Shown here piece after piece: positions 1-8,382 of a DNA stretch of 64,000 nt. Position 1 is the stretch's first letter; each line of letters opens with the position of its first letter. The translations under genes and the position numbers were made by a program. The DNA lies in assembly GCA_964569385.1 (NCBI GenBank), contig CAZMUM010000005.1:1-64000 (forward strand), given 5' to 3'. The stretch comes from JAADHX01 sp964569385 (GTDB lineage: Bacteria; Actinomycetota; Acidimicrobiia; Acidimicrobiales; Poriferisodalaceae). The notes under the pieces were generated by a model that saw nothing but the letters and a program-made list of their open reading frames with translations, had not been told where the DNA came from and made no database searches.

Positions 1-841
1 CACCACCAGGCGGCGTCGACGCAGCCTTAATGAAGATTTGGTGGAGGGCGTCCATACGCCTGTTGCCATCAGAGCGTTGGAGCATGTCTCGGGCGACGGT
101 GCCTACACCATGTACGGCGACTGCTTTGGCCCAATCGGTTTTGAACTCGGCGTCAATAAACTTGGCCCAGATCTGGTACATCTCCGCGCCTTGGAACGCG
201 GCGCACCAGGCTTCGAATGTCCAGCCTTTATCGAAGTCCTGCACCATACGAGCATCACGCTTCTCATGATTACGCTGATTGGCGTCGCAAGTGCCGTCCT
301 CGTCAGCCAACGACTCCCAATCACCCACCCAAAGTTTGAACTCCAAAGCCGAAAGACCGGCAGCCTGTTCGCACATCGCCTCCTCAGCTTCAACAAGCTG
401 GGTCCTGACTCGTTTGTTCGAGAACACGTGAGCCAAACAACGCATATTGCATGTTGAAATCTGGCCAGCCCGATACGCGGCCTCCACCACAGGCATACGG
501 CGGCAGCACTTCACAACCTTCAACCTTGCCCCGGCCTCGGCAGAAGACACCCCGGTGCGATGGCGGACCATAGTTTTCGCCGACAACATCCCATCGGTAG
601 TCCACAGATTCTTGACATCGACACGGTCCATCAACTGCACATGGCCAGCTTCAACCCGCCGCGACACCGTCTCCAACGCTTCCAACAGAACATTCGCCTC
701 ATCGGCAGTATCAGGCAACAACCCGAACCCAAGAACGCTGTCAATGGCCGTTTGCAGCGTCTCAACAGCAGACAGAACATCACCACCGGCCTGCACGTCG
801 TTTATGTGCCTATCAGTTGTTGTGTCCCCCGTTGATAACAT
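1..841 (-). CDS. DUF222/13E12-type HNH endonuclease family protein, 5' part only
   Basis: This frame is open from an ATG at 841 to the left edge, about 280 codons, with no stop, so the C-terminal part (where an HNH motif would lie) is outside the window. Residues about 20-200 read as the DUF222 domain: a helical start with a 'LEALETVSRRVEAGHVQLM' segment, then 'TGVSSAEAGARLKVV' and 'AAYRAGQIST', all typical of the 13E12 repeat family of actinobacteria. An in-frame TGA sits two codons upstream of the ATG, fixing the start. These proteins are multi-copy, often near mobile DNA; their cellular role is not settled. The family call comes from reading the translation, not from a search. Confidence 0.75.
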   Translation of the reverse strand, partial: MLSTGDTTTDRHINDVQAGGDVLSAVETLQTAIDSVLGFGLLPDTADEANVLLEALETVSRRVEAGHVQLMDRVDVKNLWTTDGMLSAKTMVRHRTGVSSAEAGARLKVVKCCRRMPVVEAAYRAGQISTCNMRCLAHVFSNKRVRTQLVEAEEAMCEQAAGLSALEFKLWVGDWESLADEDGTCDANQRNHEKRDARMVQDFDKGWTFEAWCAAFQGAEMYQIWAKFIDAEFKTDWAKAVAVHGVGTVARDMLQRSDGNRRMDALHQIFIKAASTPPGG

Positions 842-982
842 ACATCAACAACACCGCACACTTGTTCGCATAACTACCCCCAAAGCCAACAAAACTGCCG
901 TTATCGACATCGAATCTGGCCCGAAACCAGCAACCAAACCCAGTTGTCGCTACAAGGTGGCAAAACACCCCACCCAGGCCTC

Positions 983-1017
983 GCTCGTCGCCAACCTACG
1001 TCGCTGCGGCGACGAGC
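983..1017. terminator. Inverted repeat in the 842-1052 intergenic gap
   Basis: A perfect 10-bp inverted repeat (GCTCGTCGCC at 983-992, GGCGACGAGC at 1008-1017) with a 15-nt loop lies just downstream of the minus-strand gene ending at 1053 and upstream of the DUF222 gene. It has no T-tract on either strand, so it is not a classical intrinsic terminator, but its place between two minus-strand genes fits a transcript-end hairpin. The rest of 842-1052 shows nothing I recognise. Confidence 0.4.
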
Positions 1018-1052
1018 TAAGCCGAGCCGGTCGGCCTCATGGGCAAAGGTAA

Positions 1053-1415
1053 CTACCCGCCAGCGAGTTCGTGGAGGTCGGCGCTGATCTCACCGACTTC
1101 GCGACGTACGTGGTCGATCGTCTTGGAACCGTCGATTCTCGATCTCCAATCGCGGCGCCGCATCTGGGCGATCTGGTCGAGCACCAACTCGGTGGTCGTC
1201 TCGACCTCGGCGTCGTCAACCACCCGAGCATCGACGGACCCAAGGTCGACGGCCAACTGTCGCACCCGGTGCCGAGCGGCGGCAAGTAACTCAGCAAGTT
1301 CTGGCACGGTCCGGCTCGGCATTCGTTTGGGTAACAGACGGAAGAAGACCTCGATGTCTGCTGGTGTGATGCGATTGAGCCTAAGGCCCGCGATGTGTTC
1401 GGATCGTTTGGTCAC
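1053..1415 (-). CDS. Hypothetical protein, 120 aa
   Basis: GTG start at 1415, three bases after the stop of the upstream gene, so the two are probably cotranscribed. The protein is soluble, helical and charged, with a predicted amphipathic stretch around residues 35-60 rich in Ala, Leu and Arg. No catalytic motif, signal peptide or membrane segment is visible. Base and codon use match the neighbours. I do not recognise the family. Its coupling to the maleylpyruvate-isomerase-like gene is the only hint at function. Confidence 0.55.
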   Translation of the reverse strand: MTKRSEHIAGLRLNRITPADIEVFFRLLPKRMPSRTVPELAELLAAARHRVRQLAVDLGSVDARVVDDAEVETTTELVLDQIAQMRRRDWRSRIDGSKTIDHVRREVGEISADLHELAGG

Positions 1416-1418
1416 GAC

Positions 1419-2000
1419 TCAGTCCGGGTCGCGGCCGAGGATGCGCAGAACCGACTTCCATTTGGAATCGTCACTCTCGATGGGTAGCGATGGCTCGAAT
1501 TGAAGTGATCCGTCAGCGAAGCGGGTCGCTATGGGCCAGACGAACCCGGCCACACCCTCAACAAGTTCTGGGTCGAGATCTTCGTCGCCGGCGAGCGCCC
1601 GGCCTAAGTCCCAAGAATGGACCGCCATGTCGACGGTGCGTTGGCGAACATAGTCGGCCGCATCGGTCGTGCCGCTGCTAAGGAAAACCTCGGCGTTGGA
1701 GCTTGCTGCCTCAACTGCCGTCATCGCGTCGCTACGGGCGTCCTCCCAGACATCGAGAGGATCGCCTTCGATGATGTCGCCATCGAGCCCGCCCACCGAA
1801 TCGGGGTGATGGCCCGCCAGCAGGACGGGCACCCAGAGGCTTTCGGCCACCACATGGTTGACCAGATCGTAGATGTCCCACTCGGCACAAGGTGTTGAGG
1901 CCCCCCACCACTCAGGCAAGATCTGGCGCAGGCGCACGTCGAACTCGCTGTTGGCGATCCGGTGCAACCTGGCCCAGTCGTTGTAACCAAGCGAGCTCAT
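1419..2000 (-). CDS. Mycothiol-dependent maleylpyruvate isomerase-like (TIGR03086-type) protein
   Basis: A 193-residue protein of the actinobacterial DinB-like/MDMPI superfamily. The N-terminal four-helix bundle carries the family pattern 'TPCAEWDIYDLVNHVV' (about residues 36-51), with the His expected to bind metal, and a second characteristic segment 'VHSWDLGRAL' near residue 130. Family members use a divalent metal and low-molecular-weight thiols such as mycothiol, but most are functionally uncharacterised. ATG start at 2000. It probably shares a transcript with the small gene downstream. Confidence is good for the family and low for any substrate. Confidence 0.75.
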   Translation of the reverse strand: MSSLGYNDWARLHRIANSEFDVRLRQILPEWWGASTPCAEWDIYDLVNHVVAESLWVPVLLAGHHPDSVGGLDGDIIEGDPLDVWEDARSDAMTAVEAASSNAEVFLSSGTTDAADYVRQRTVDMAVHSWDLGRALAGDEDLDPELVEGVAGFVWPIATRFADGSLQFEPSLPIESDDSKWKSVLRILGRDPD

Positions 2001-2022
2001 CGCTGCCGGCTCTGATCGATGG

Positions 2023-2544
2023 TCACAGATCTAGCTGGCCACGCCAGTTGGCTCTGGACTTCGACTCCACCTCAGCGGGCGACTGCCGCAATGTCGCCTC
2101 GGGAACGCACGCCACGAGCGCACACATATGCGACCAGTGGTGCGGGTTGGCAACGCCGTCGAACCTCGAGGCTCTCTCGGCCACTTGCTCTGGCGGCGGT
2201 GCATCGTCGAGGAAACCCCACAGCCTGAGAGCGATGGTCAGATCGTGCACTACCGGAGCCCGACCGAAGATGGATGCCCTCTTCAGACCTATCTGCACTG
2301 CACCCGCGAGAACATCGTCGACCGACTCAGACCCGGCGAGACGCAGTCGGTCGGTTAGGTGTCTGGCCAGCACAAAGGCGTAGCCCTGATCTGGTCCCTG
2401 ATGGCCAAGCATCGGACCAGCTGGCTGACGTGGGCCCACCGATGCGCCCCGATCGTCTGACCAGGCATCGGGCACCACATCGGGTGCCCGATAAGTACGA
2501 GGCCGTGCAGTTGGAGAAGTTGGAACGTACTCGGGTGCAGCCAT
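2023..2544 (-). CDS. Hypothetical protein, 173 aa
   Basis: ATG start at 2544. The first 50 residues are Pro- and Arg-rich and probably disordered. Residues about 55-165 look helical, with a 'ARHLTDRLRLAGS' segment and a run containing two His residues ('DGVANPHHWSHMC'). No signal peptide or membrane helix is seen. It sits between the TIGR03086-type gene and cimA on the same strand, 22 bp before the former. I do not recognise the family. The 73-bp gap to the cimA stop (2618) holds no clear terminator. Confidence 0.55.
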   Translation of the reverse strand: MAAPEYVPTSPTARPRTYRAPDVVPDAWSDDRGASVGPRQPAGPMLGHQGPDQGYAFVLARHLTDRLRLAGSESVDDVLAGAVQIGLKRASIFGRAPVVHDLTIALRLWGFLDDAPPPEQVAERASRFDGVANPHHWSHMCALVACVPEATLRQSPAEVESKSRANWRGQLDL

Positions 2545-2617
2545 CGGTTCTGAGCCTACCGACGCAGGACCGTTCCGACCGACGTCGCACTACCGCGTCA
2601 TGAAACGGGGCCAACAC

Positions 2618-4249
2618 CTAGCGGCCATTGCGCAGCAATCCGTAATAGATGCCATCGCGAAGCGCCAACCAACTGGCCTCAATGATGTTCTCTGATACCC
2701 CGATGGTGGTCCATACATCGGTGCCGTCGGTCTGATCGATGAGCACCCTGGTAACAGCTGCGGTGGCCGAAGCTGAGTCGATGACCCTGACCTTGTAGTC
2801 CGTCAGGTGGATCTGCGCGATCTCGGGAAAGAACTCGCCAATGGCATTGCGCAAGGCGGCGTCGAGGGAGTTGACCGGTCCGTTGCCCTCCCCAACCGAA
2901 ACCCGGCGTTCATCTCCGACCAGGACCTTCACCGTGGCTTCGGTGTCGAACGATGCGTCGGTGCGGCGGTCGGTCACGACCCTGAACGACTCGACGTCGA
3001 ACCAGTTCGGCTGGAGCCCACCAGCGCGTCGCATCAGAATTTCGAGCGACGCATCAGCGACTTCGAAGTGATACCCCTCGTGCTCAAGTTGTTTTAACTG
3101 GGCGACCAGCTGTCCTACTGCGGCGCCATCCAACTCGACGCCGAGCTCCTTGGCTTTGAGATCGATCGTCGCCCGGCCCGAAAGGTCAGACACCAAGAAC
3201 CGGCTGTGGTTACCAACCTCGGCCGGGTCGACATGTTCGTAGCTATCGGGCCGCCTGGCGATGGCGCTGGTATGTAGCCCCGCCTTGTGCGCGAAGGCCG
3301 ACTTTCCGACATAGGGCTGCTGATGCATGGGTGGCATGTTCAACAACTCAGCCACATGAAGGCTAATCCCGGACAACCGTTGCAGCCGACCCTCCGGCAA
3401 GGTTTCAATGCCCATCTTCAGGGTCAGGTTTGGGATGAGCTGAGTGTTATCGCAGTTTCCGGTGCGCTCGCCGTAGCCGTTCATCGTGCCCTGCACCTGA
3501 GTGGCCCCGGCCCGAACCGCGGCCATGGCATTGGCCACGGCACAGCCGGTGTCGTTTTGGGTGTGGATTCCGATAGCCAGGTCGAAGTGACGGACAACAT
3601 CGTGCACGATGCGTTCGACCTCATCGGGTAACGAACCGCCATTGGTATCGCAAAGAACCAGCACATCGGCACCGCTAGTTGCAGCCGCCTCAAGCACGCC
3701 AAGGGCAAACTCGGGGTTGCGCATGTAGCCGTCGAAGAAGTGCTCGGCGTCGAAGAACACACGAAGACCGGCTTCGACCAAGAATCGGACCGAATCGCCA
3801 ACCATGGCCACAGCCTCGTCGAGGGTTGTGCGCAAAGCATGAGTTACGTGGTAATCCCAAGACTTGCCAACAATGCAGGCCGTGCCGGCACCGGAGGTAA
3901 CAAGAGTGTCGAGAGTGGCATCTTGATCGACACGACCAAGAGGTCTGCGTGTCGATCCGAAAGCAACCAACTGTGCTGTGGTCAAATCGAGTTCGGTCTT
4001 GGCCCGGTCGAAAAAGTTGCGATCCTTAGGGTTGGCGCCTGGATATCCGCCCTCGATCCAATGCACACCAAGCGCGTCGAGTTGGCGGGCAACCTTGAGT
4101 TTGTCTTCGCTGCTGACCGAGATCCCTTCGAACTGCACCCCGTCTCGGAGCGTGGTGTCGAAGATCTCGACACTCGCGGGCCACGATTCGTTTCGGCGAG
4201 CACTGCGATCGACCCCGGGCGCTTCGGCTGACGAGTCCTGAGAGGTCAT
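2618..4249 (-). CDS. cimA: (R)-citramalate synthase
   Basis: Predicted to condense pyruvate and acetyl-CoA to (R)-citramalate, the first step of the threonine-independent route to 2-oxobutyrate and isoleucine. The 543-residue length fits the long CimA class (TIGR00977) related to 2-isopropylmalate synthase. The DRE-TIM signature 'DTTLRDG' begins near residue 26, followed by 'EGGYPGANPKD' and, later, 'NGYGERTGNCDN'; the last 120 residues form the regulatory LeuA-dimer domain. The start ATG at 4249 overlaps the ilvE stop (ATGA); an open frame further upstream is only a shadow of ilvE. Oddity: the metal-binding HxHND motif reads HTQND here, Gln replacing the second His. Confidence 0.87.
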   Translation of the reverse strand: MTSQDSSAEAPGVDRSARRNESWPASVEIFDTTLRDGVQFEGISVSSEDKLKVARQLDALGVHWIEGGYPGANPKDRNFFDRAKTELDLTTAQLVAFGSTRRPLGRVDQDATLDTLVTSGAGTACIVGKSWDYHVTHALRTTLDEAVAMVGDSVRFLVEAGLRVFFDAEHFFDGYMRNPEFALGVLEAAATSGADVLVLCDTNGGSLPDEVERIVHDVVRHFDLAIGIHTQNDTGCAVANAMAAVRAGATQVQGTMNGYGERTGNCDNTQLIPNLTLKMGIETLPEGRLQRLSGISLHVAELLNMPPMHQQPYVGKSAFAHKAGLHTSAIARRPDSYEHVDPAEVGNHSRFLVSDLSGRATIDLKAKELGVELDGAAVGQLVAQLKQLEHEGYHFEVADASLEILMRRAGGLQPNWFDVESFRVVTDRRTDASFDTEATVKVLVGDERRVSVGEGNGPVNSLDAALRNAIGEFFPEIAQIHLTDYKVRVIDSASATAAVTRVLIDQTDGTDVWTTIGVSENIIEASWLALRDGIYYGLLRNGR

Positions 4250-5160
4250 AGAAGTTCGTTCCACTGTTCGAACTGAGGAAGTTCGCCACGCACAGCCTTG
4301 AAGAAGGCGGCCTGGATCTCTGTTGTGATCGGGCCACGGTCGCCGATGACGCGATCGTCCACAGAACGAATCGGCACAACCTCTGCCGCTGTACCGGAAA
4401 GGAAGGCCTCGTCGGCGGTGTATAGATCGGATCGAAGCAAGTTCGCGGTGCGGTACTCGATGCCGAGGTCGTCGGCGATCTGGTGCACTGCGTCCTGGGT
4501 AATGCCCTCGAGTGCACCAGCCGAGGTAGGCGGCGTGATCACCGCGCCGTTCTTCACAATGAAGAGGTTTTCGCCGGTGCATTCGCTAACGAATCCTTGT
4601 GGCGATAACAAGATTGCCTCGTCGTAGCCGGCATTGACCGCAGCGACTTTCGCCATTTGTGAATTGATGTAATGACCGACTCCCTTCGCGGCAGGAGGCA
4701 TAGCGTTAGGGTCGTGGCGTTGCCACGATGAGATCATCATGTTGACGCCGGAGCGAAGGCTTTCCTCGCCCAAATACGCACCCCAGGGCCACACAGCAAT
4801 AGAGACGTTGACCGTACACGGCAGAGGGTTGAGACCCATCTCGCCGTAGCCAAGATATACAAGCGGTCGAATGTAACAAGATGCCAAACCGTTGACCCTC
4901 ACCGTTTCTTTGGTCGCATCCATGAGCTCGTCGAACGAGAAGGGAATCTCGATGGCCAGAATCTTGCAACTGTCGAACAGACGGTTGATGTGTTCGGTAA
5001 GCCGAAAGATGGCCGTACCCTTTGGAGTCTCGTAGGCCCGGATTCCTTCGAACGCTCCGTTGCCGTAATGAAGGGTGTGGGTGAGTATGTGAACCTTGGC
5101 ATCGTCCCAGTCGACGAGTTGGCCGTCCATCCAGATTTTCGAGGTTGGTGTGATGGGCAT
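4246..5160 (-). CDS. ilvE: Branched-chain amino acid aminotransferase
   Basis: A class IV (fold type IV) PLP enzyme of 304 residues, the usual length for IlvE. It transfers an amino group from glutamate to the 2-oxo acids of Leu, Ile and Val. Lys159 in 'PPAAKGVGHYIN' falls at the position of the PLP lysine of the E. coli enzyme. Other family landmarks are 'HYGNGAFEGIRAY' near the N-terminus and 'SECTGENLF', the latter contacting the cofactor phosphate. It lies 49 bp downstream of leuB and is translationally coupled to cimA, so the three form one operon for branched-chain synthesis. Confidence 0.93.
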   Translation of the reverse strand: MPITPTSKIWMDGQLVDWDDAKVHILTHTLHYGNGAFEGIRAYETPKGTAIFRLTEHINRLFDSCKILAIEIPFSFDELMDATKETVRVNGLASCYIRPLVYLGYGEMGLNPLPCTVNVSIAVWPWGAYLGEESLRSGVNMMISSWQRHDPNAMPPAAKGVGHYINSQMAKVAAVNAGYDEAILLSPQGFVSECTGENLFIVKNGAVITPPTSAGALEGITQDAVHQIADDLGIEYRTANLLRSDLYTADEAFLSGTAAEVVPIRSVDDRVIGDRGPITTEIQAAFFKAVRGELPQFEQWNELL

Positions 5161-5209
5161 CAGGGTCTCCGTGATGGCTAGTGAGATGGTCTAACGACTG
5201 ACCGTGGGG

Positions 5210-6196
5210 TCAGAGTTTGGCGCGAATAGCTGTGGCAATAGTGGCAGTGTCGCCGCTATCGAAGCCAGCTACAGCTGAGGCCGCATCGACAGCGGACCCG
5301 ATGGTGGTCGCAGCTTCCTCTTCGCCCAGGAAGTCGAGCATCATGGCGGCCGAGACCACGGCCGCTACGGGGTTAGCGATGCCCTGGCCGGCGATGTCTG
5401 GGGCAGACCCGTGCACTGGCTCGAACAACGAAGGGCTAGTTCGGGCCGGGTTGAGGTTCGCCGACGCAGCCCGCCCAATACCGCCCGAAACCGCACCCGC
5501 TAGGTCGGTAAGGATGTCGCCAAACAAATTGTCGGTCACAACAACGTCGTACCGGCCTGGATCTTCGACGAAGTAGATACAAGCGGCGTCGACATGGTTG
5601 TACGCGGTCTCAACATGGGGGAAGCTGGCAGCGACTTCGTCGAATGTGCGCTGCCAAAGATCGCCCGAGAAACTAAGTACGTTGGTCTTGTGCACCAGTG
5701 TTAGGTGTTTGCGAAATCGACGATTGGCGAGATCGAATGCGTAGCGCACGCACCGCTCAACACCCATCCGGGTGTTTACCGAACCCTGGGTCGCAACCTC
5801 GTTAGGTGTCCCTTTTCGGAGGAACCCACCCTCGCCCGCGTACATACCCTCGGTGTTCTCACGAATCACGACGATGTTGTGGTCGTCAGTGACGAACGGT
5901 CGAAGGTTGATGTACTGATCCATTTCGAATCGAATCTTGAGCAGCAGGCCTCGCTCGATGACTCCAGGCGGAACGCCAGGAGATCCGACCGCTCCCAGCA
6001 GAATCGCATCGTAGGTTCTGAGCTCTTCGAGCAGCTCGTCTGGAAGCACGGTTCCGTCGCGCATGTAGCGCTCGCCGCCGAGATCGTAATCGGTGGTGTC
6101 GAGTTCGACGCCGACATCCTTGATCAGATCAAGGGCTACGGCGATGACCTCTGGACCAATGCCGTCGCCACCTATGACTGCTACTCGATGAGTCAC
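5210..6196 (-). CDS. leuB: 3-isopropylmalate dehydrogenase
   Basis: NAD-dependent oxidative decarboxylase of 3-isopropylmalate; with citramalate flux it can also act on erythro-3-methylmalate, fitting its operon partner cimA. The 328-residue protein starts with GTG at 6196 behind a GGAGA Shine-Dalgarno. The N-terminus '[13 protein letters not shown]', the '[13 protein letters not shown]' loop, and the C-terminal '[12 protein letters not shown]' (metal-binding Asp) and '[13 protein letters not shown]' (NAD site) are all present. First gene of leuB-ilvE-cimA, divergent from greA across an 84-bp gap. Confidence 0.93.
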   Translation of the reverse strand: MTHRVAVIGGDGIGPEVIAVALDLIKDVGVELDTTDYDLGGERYMRDGTVLPDELLEELRTYDAILLGAVGSPGVPPGVIERGLLLKIRFEMDQYINLRPFVTDDHNIVVIRENTEGMYAGEGGFLRKGTPNEVATQGSVNTRMGVERCVRYAFDLANRRFRKHLTLVHKTNVLSFSGDLWQRTFDEVAASFPHVETAYNHVDAACIYFVEDPGRYDVVVTDNLFGDILTDLAGAVSGGIGRAASANLNPARTSPSLFEPVHGSAPDIAGQGIANPVAAVVSAAMMLDFLGEEEAATTIGSAVDAASAVAGFDSGDTATIATAIRAKL

Positions 6197-6245
6197 TGCG
6201 TTCTCCTAGTGTGCTCGAAGATTCAGCCCGCCATCCTGTCAGACG

Positions 6246-6273
6246 TTGACGACGGTCGGTGCCCCTCTATCAT
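6246..6273 (+). promoter_or_regulatory. Likely greA promoter (leaderless start)
   Basis: TTGACG at 6246-6251 and TATCAT at 6268-6273 are separated by 16 bp. A start about seven bases after the -10 falls on or next to the greA ATG at 6281, and no Shine-Dalgarno precedes that ATG. This suggests a leaderless mRNA, which is common in actinobacteria. Confidence 0.5.
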
Positions 6274-6280
6274 TGCTTAG

Positions 6281-6751
6281 ATGGCTGAAGTCCATCGCAT
6301 CTCCCAAGCGGCATACGACCGCCTCGCCGAAGAACACCGCGACCTGACCGGTCGCGGTCGAATCGACATCGCCGACAAGATCGAACAGGCGCGCCTGCTC
6401 GGCGACCTCAAGGAGAACGGCGACTACCACGCGGCCAAAGAAGAACAAGGCAAGATGGAAGGCCGTATTGTTCAGCTCTGGGGCATCATCGAAGACGCCG
6501 AGATCATCGAAGTAGCCGCGAACGGACTGGTCTCGCCTGGCTGCATCGTCGAGCTTCGTTACGAGGGCGACACCACCACCGAAAAGATGTTGTTCGGCAG
6601 CATCGAAGAGCAACGCGACGGCCTCGAGATCTGTTCGCCGGGGTCGCCCCTTGGCAAGGCTCTCGAAGGCAAGGAACAAGGCGCCACCATCGTATTCGCA
6701 GCACCCTCGGGGGTCGAACTGCGCGTCGAGTTGGTGTCGGTCAGCGTCTAA
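6281..6751 (+). CDS. greA: Transcription elongation factor GreA
   Basis: Binds the secondary channel of RNA polymerase and stimulates cleavage of backtracked RNA. At 156 residues it has the standard length: an N-terminal antiparallel coiled coil (about 1-75) whose tip carries the acidic 'GDLKENGDYHAAKEE' motif, then an FKBP-like domain ending in 'SGVELRVELVSV'. Monocistronic by layout; the next gene is on the opposite strand. The ATG at 6281 has no Shine-Dalgarno and lies seven bases after a -10 element. Confidence 0.95.
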   Translation: MAEVHRISQAAYDRLAEEHRDLTGRGRIDIADKIEQARLLGDLKENGDYHAAKEEQGKMEGRIVQLWGIIEDAEIIEVAANGLVSPGCIVELRYEGDTTTEKMLFGSIEEQRDGLEICSPGSPLGKALEGKEQGATIVFAAPSGVELRVELVSVSV

Positions 6752-6824
6752 CGGCTAACTCGCTATTCGCTTCGAATCGAGTTGTGGCGATCAGCGTGGC
6801 TGTGCGCTCTCGTCTCTCTCGAGT

Positions 6825-7229
6825 TCAGATGGGTTCGGTGACGTGGATTCCGATGTTGAGATCGGCGGCGATCTCGGTGAGGCGTTTGCCTATGTTGCGG
6901 GCGGTCCCGAACCAGAGTTGACGGCCATGCGCGAGCCCGGCGGCCAGGGTTTCGCCGACGAGTAGCCCGGCAGCGTTGTAGGCGGCGGCATCATCGAGCA
7001 ACGGTCGCGGGTCAAGGATCTGCAGGACCTCAGGATGCGGGCGGCGGATCGCAGTCAGGTCGGTGTCGCTCAACAATCGGGAGAGCTGACCGGTGCCTGG
7101 GGCGTGGACACGTTGGAGGAGCCGGTAGTGCCGGTAGGCGGGCAGACCGAACGTTTCATCCGGGTCAATCTCGGCAGGGAGATCACCAACGAGGATCCGA
7201 ACCGCTAGGTATTCATCAACAACCAACAC
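6825..7229 (-). CDS. PIN-like/toxin-like protein of a putative toxin-antitoxin pair
   Basis: A 134-residue soluble protein starting 'MLVVDEYLAVRILVG', reminiscent of the first strand and acidic residue of PIN domains, and containing 'HPEVLQILDPRPLLDD' and 'ETLAAGLAHGRQLWFGT'. I recall this architecture from uncharacterised actinobacterial proteins paired with a small Arg-rich partner, as here: the partner gene ends 15 bp upstream. The size and pairing suggest a toxin, but the full set of PIN acidic residues is not obvious, so the nuclease assignment is an inference. Confidence 0.5.
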   Translation of the reverse strand: MLVVDEYLAVRILVGDLPAEIDPDETFGLPAYRHYRLLQRVHAPGTGQLSRLLSDTDLTAIRRPHPEVLQILDPRPLLDDAAAYNAAGLLVGETLAAGLAHGRQLWFGTARNIGKRLTEIAADLNIGIHVTEPI

Positions 7230-7244
7230 GACCCGGACGCCTGC

Positions 7245-7442
7245 TCAGTCGTCGAGCGGGTCGCTGCCCGACAATGCCGGATCAGCCTCTGCGTCAGCGT
7301 CGAGAGCGTCCTGAAACACGCCCATCAGATCCCCGGAAACGAAGCGGCGCAGTGTCTCACGCCCAGCTGGCGAGATTCGAGGGTCGCCGTCACGTCGCCG
7401 CCGACGTCGGGCCTCAAGAAGTTCTTCACCAACAGTGGACAT
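7245..7442 (-). CDS. Small antitoxin-like protein, 65 aa
   Basis: ATG at 7442, preceded by GGAG, is preferred over a GTG 12 codons upstream. The product begins 'MSTVGEELLEARRRRRRDGD', very basic, and ends strongly acidic (Asp/Glu-rich last 20 residues). A basic, possibly DNA-binding N-terminus with an acidic or interacting tail is a common antitoxin layout. It lies 15 bp upstream of the toxin-like gene, so the pair is probably one transcript. No ribbon-helix-helix motif can be assigned with confidence. Confidence 0.45.
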   Translation of the reverse strand: MSTVGEELLEARRRRRRDGDPRISPAGRETLRRFVSGDLMGVFQDALDADAEADPALSGSDPLDD

Positions 7443-7488
7443 AGGCTCCAGTGTAGAACGGGTTAGTGGCGGCGTCACTGGCGGTTCT

Positions 7489-7773
7489 CTAGATCAAGTA
7501 CGCATAGGCTGGAACCGTCGGTGTCGCTTCTACGGTGGACAACACGATGGTTCCGCCAACTGCGCCGGGATCTGCGTGGGAGACCCAGCCGACGGCGTCA
7601 ACAGCATTGCGATGCATGAAAGCGTCGACGCAAGTCATCTCCCTGGCCGCCGAAGGCGCCACACATTGGGAGATCCCGGCGCCAACGACCACAACCAGCG
7701 CGACAACCGTCCAAACTACGAGACTGACGAACACGCAGTTGCGCGAGAACACCAAGGCTACATTCCGATTCAC
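7489..7773 (-). CDS. Small single-pass membrane protein, hypothetical
   Basis: A 94-residue protein with one hydrophobic helix at about residues 13-34 ('VSLVVWTVVALVVVVGAG'), then a short exported-looking domain with two Cys residues that could form a disulfide. The GTG start at 7773 overlaps the stop of the frameshifted gene upstream (GTGA), the arrangement of a real translationally coupled gene. No known family recognised. Confidence 0.45.
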   Translation of the reverse strand: MNRNVALVFSRNCVFVSLVVWTVVALVVVVGAGISQCVAPSAAREMTCVDAFMHRNAVDAVGWVSHADPGAVGGTIVLSTVEATPTVPAYAYLI

Positions 7774-8382
7774 TGGCTTGTGTTCTGATCTACTAGGAGA
7801 GCTTTGGCCTCACATCCGAACGTCTCGTCGTTGCGAAGTGACTCAAGAAGCTCCCGCCCTCGAACACCCCCTAAGCGCATGATCGGCCGAAGGAAGTAGA
7901 TCCGCGAGTCTCCGCGCTCCTCGATTGACAGGAAGCTGATGAGTTCGTCAACGTGTCCCTTCGTGGCACACGCAGCCAGAGCAGCCGCCGTTCCCTCCTC
8001 CTCACCGGGGTTCCTGGCATCGAGGTAGAGAGCCCTTGAGACGGTCCCAGAAGGTGGCCGCTGGCTTGACCGCGAGGGCACGCCCAAGACTCTCCATTAC
8101 TCGAACGGGGTAACCCCCTCGTTCCAGGTGGTCGACAAGCACCGACAAGGCGGCAGGATACGGTTCTGAGCTGTTGACCAGGTCCCAGACCGAGTCGACC
8201 TCGACACCAGCCACACGCAGGTCAGCCACGATCGGTTGCTCAGCTGCTCGGAGCCCGTCGGCCCGTTCTTGGAGGTCAGTATCAAAGGCCGCCTTCTTGG
8301 CTTGGTACTCCTCGTCCCTTGCCATCTGGGCCATGAACTCGGTGGCGCTCATCGGTCCAGACTGCTTCTTGTGGCGGGTCAT
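7770..8382 (-). pseudogene. Conserved hypothetical protein, broken by one frameshift
   Basis: Two overlapping reading frames join into one protein. The first (ATG 8382) runs through 'VMESLGRALAV' to 'FWDRLK' and then degenerates. The second picks up as 'LYLDARNPGEEEGTAAAL' and continues through 'ERGDSRIYFLRPIMRLGG' to the stop at 7770. Dropping one base of the GGG run at 8033-8035 restores a single product of about 200 residues, resembling helical HEAT-like proteins of actinobacteria. This is either a real inactivating mutation or a sequencing error in a homopolymer. Confidence 0.65.

Noticed and set aside
447..1052. Plus-strand 201-codon open frame
   Set aside because: Lies opposite the DUF222 gene, whose minus-strand translation is clearly family-like; the plus frame is Pro/Thr/Arg-rich and matches nothing.
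4250..4582. N-terminal extension of cimA
   Set aside because: The added residues are Arg/His/Pro-rich and antisense-like within ilvE; the ATGA overlap at 4249 gives the family-length protein.
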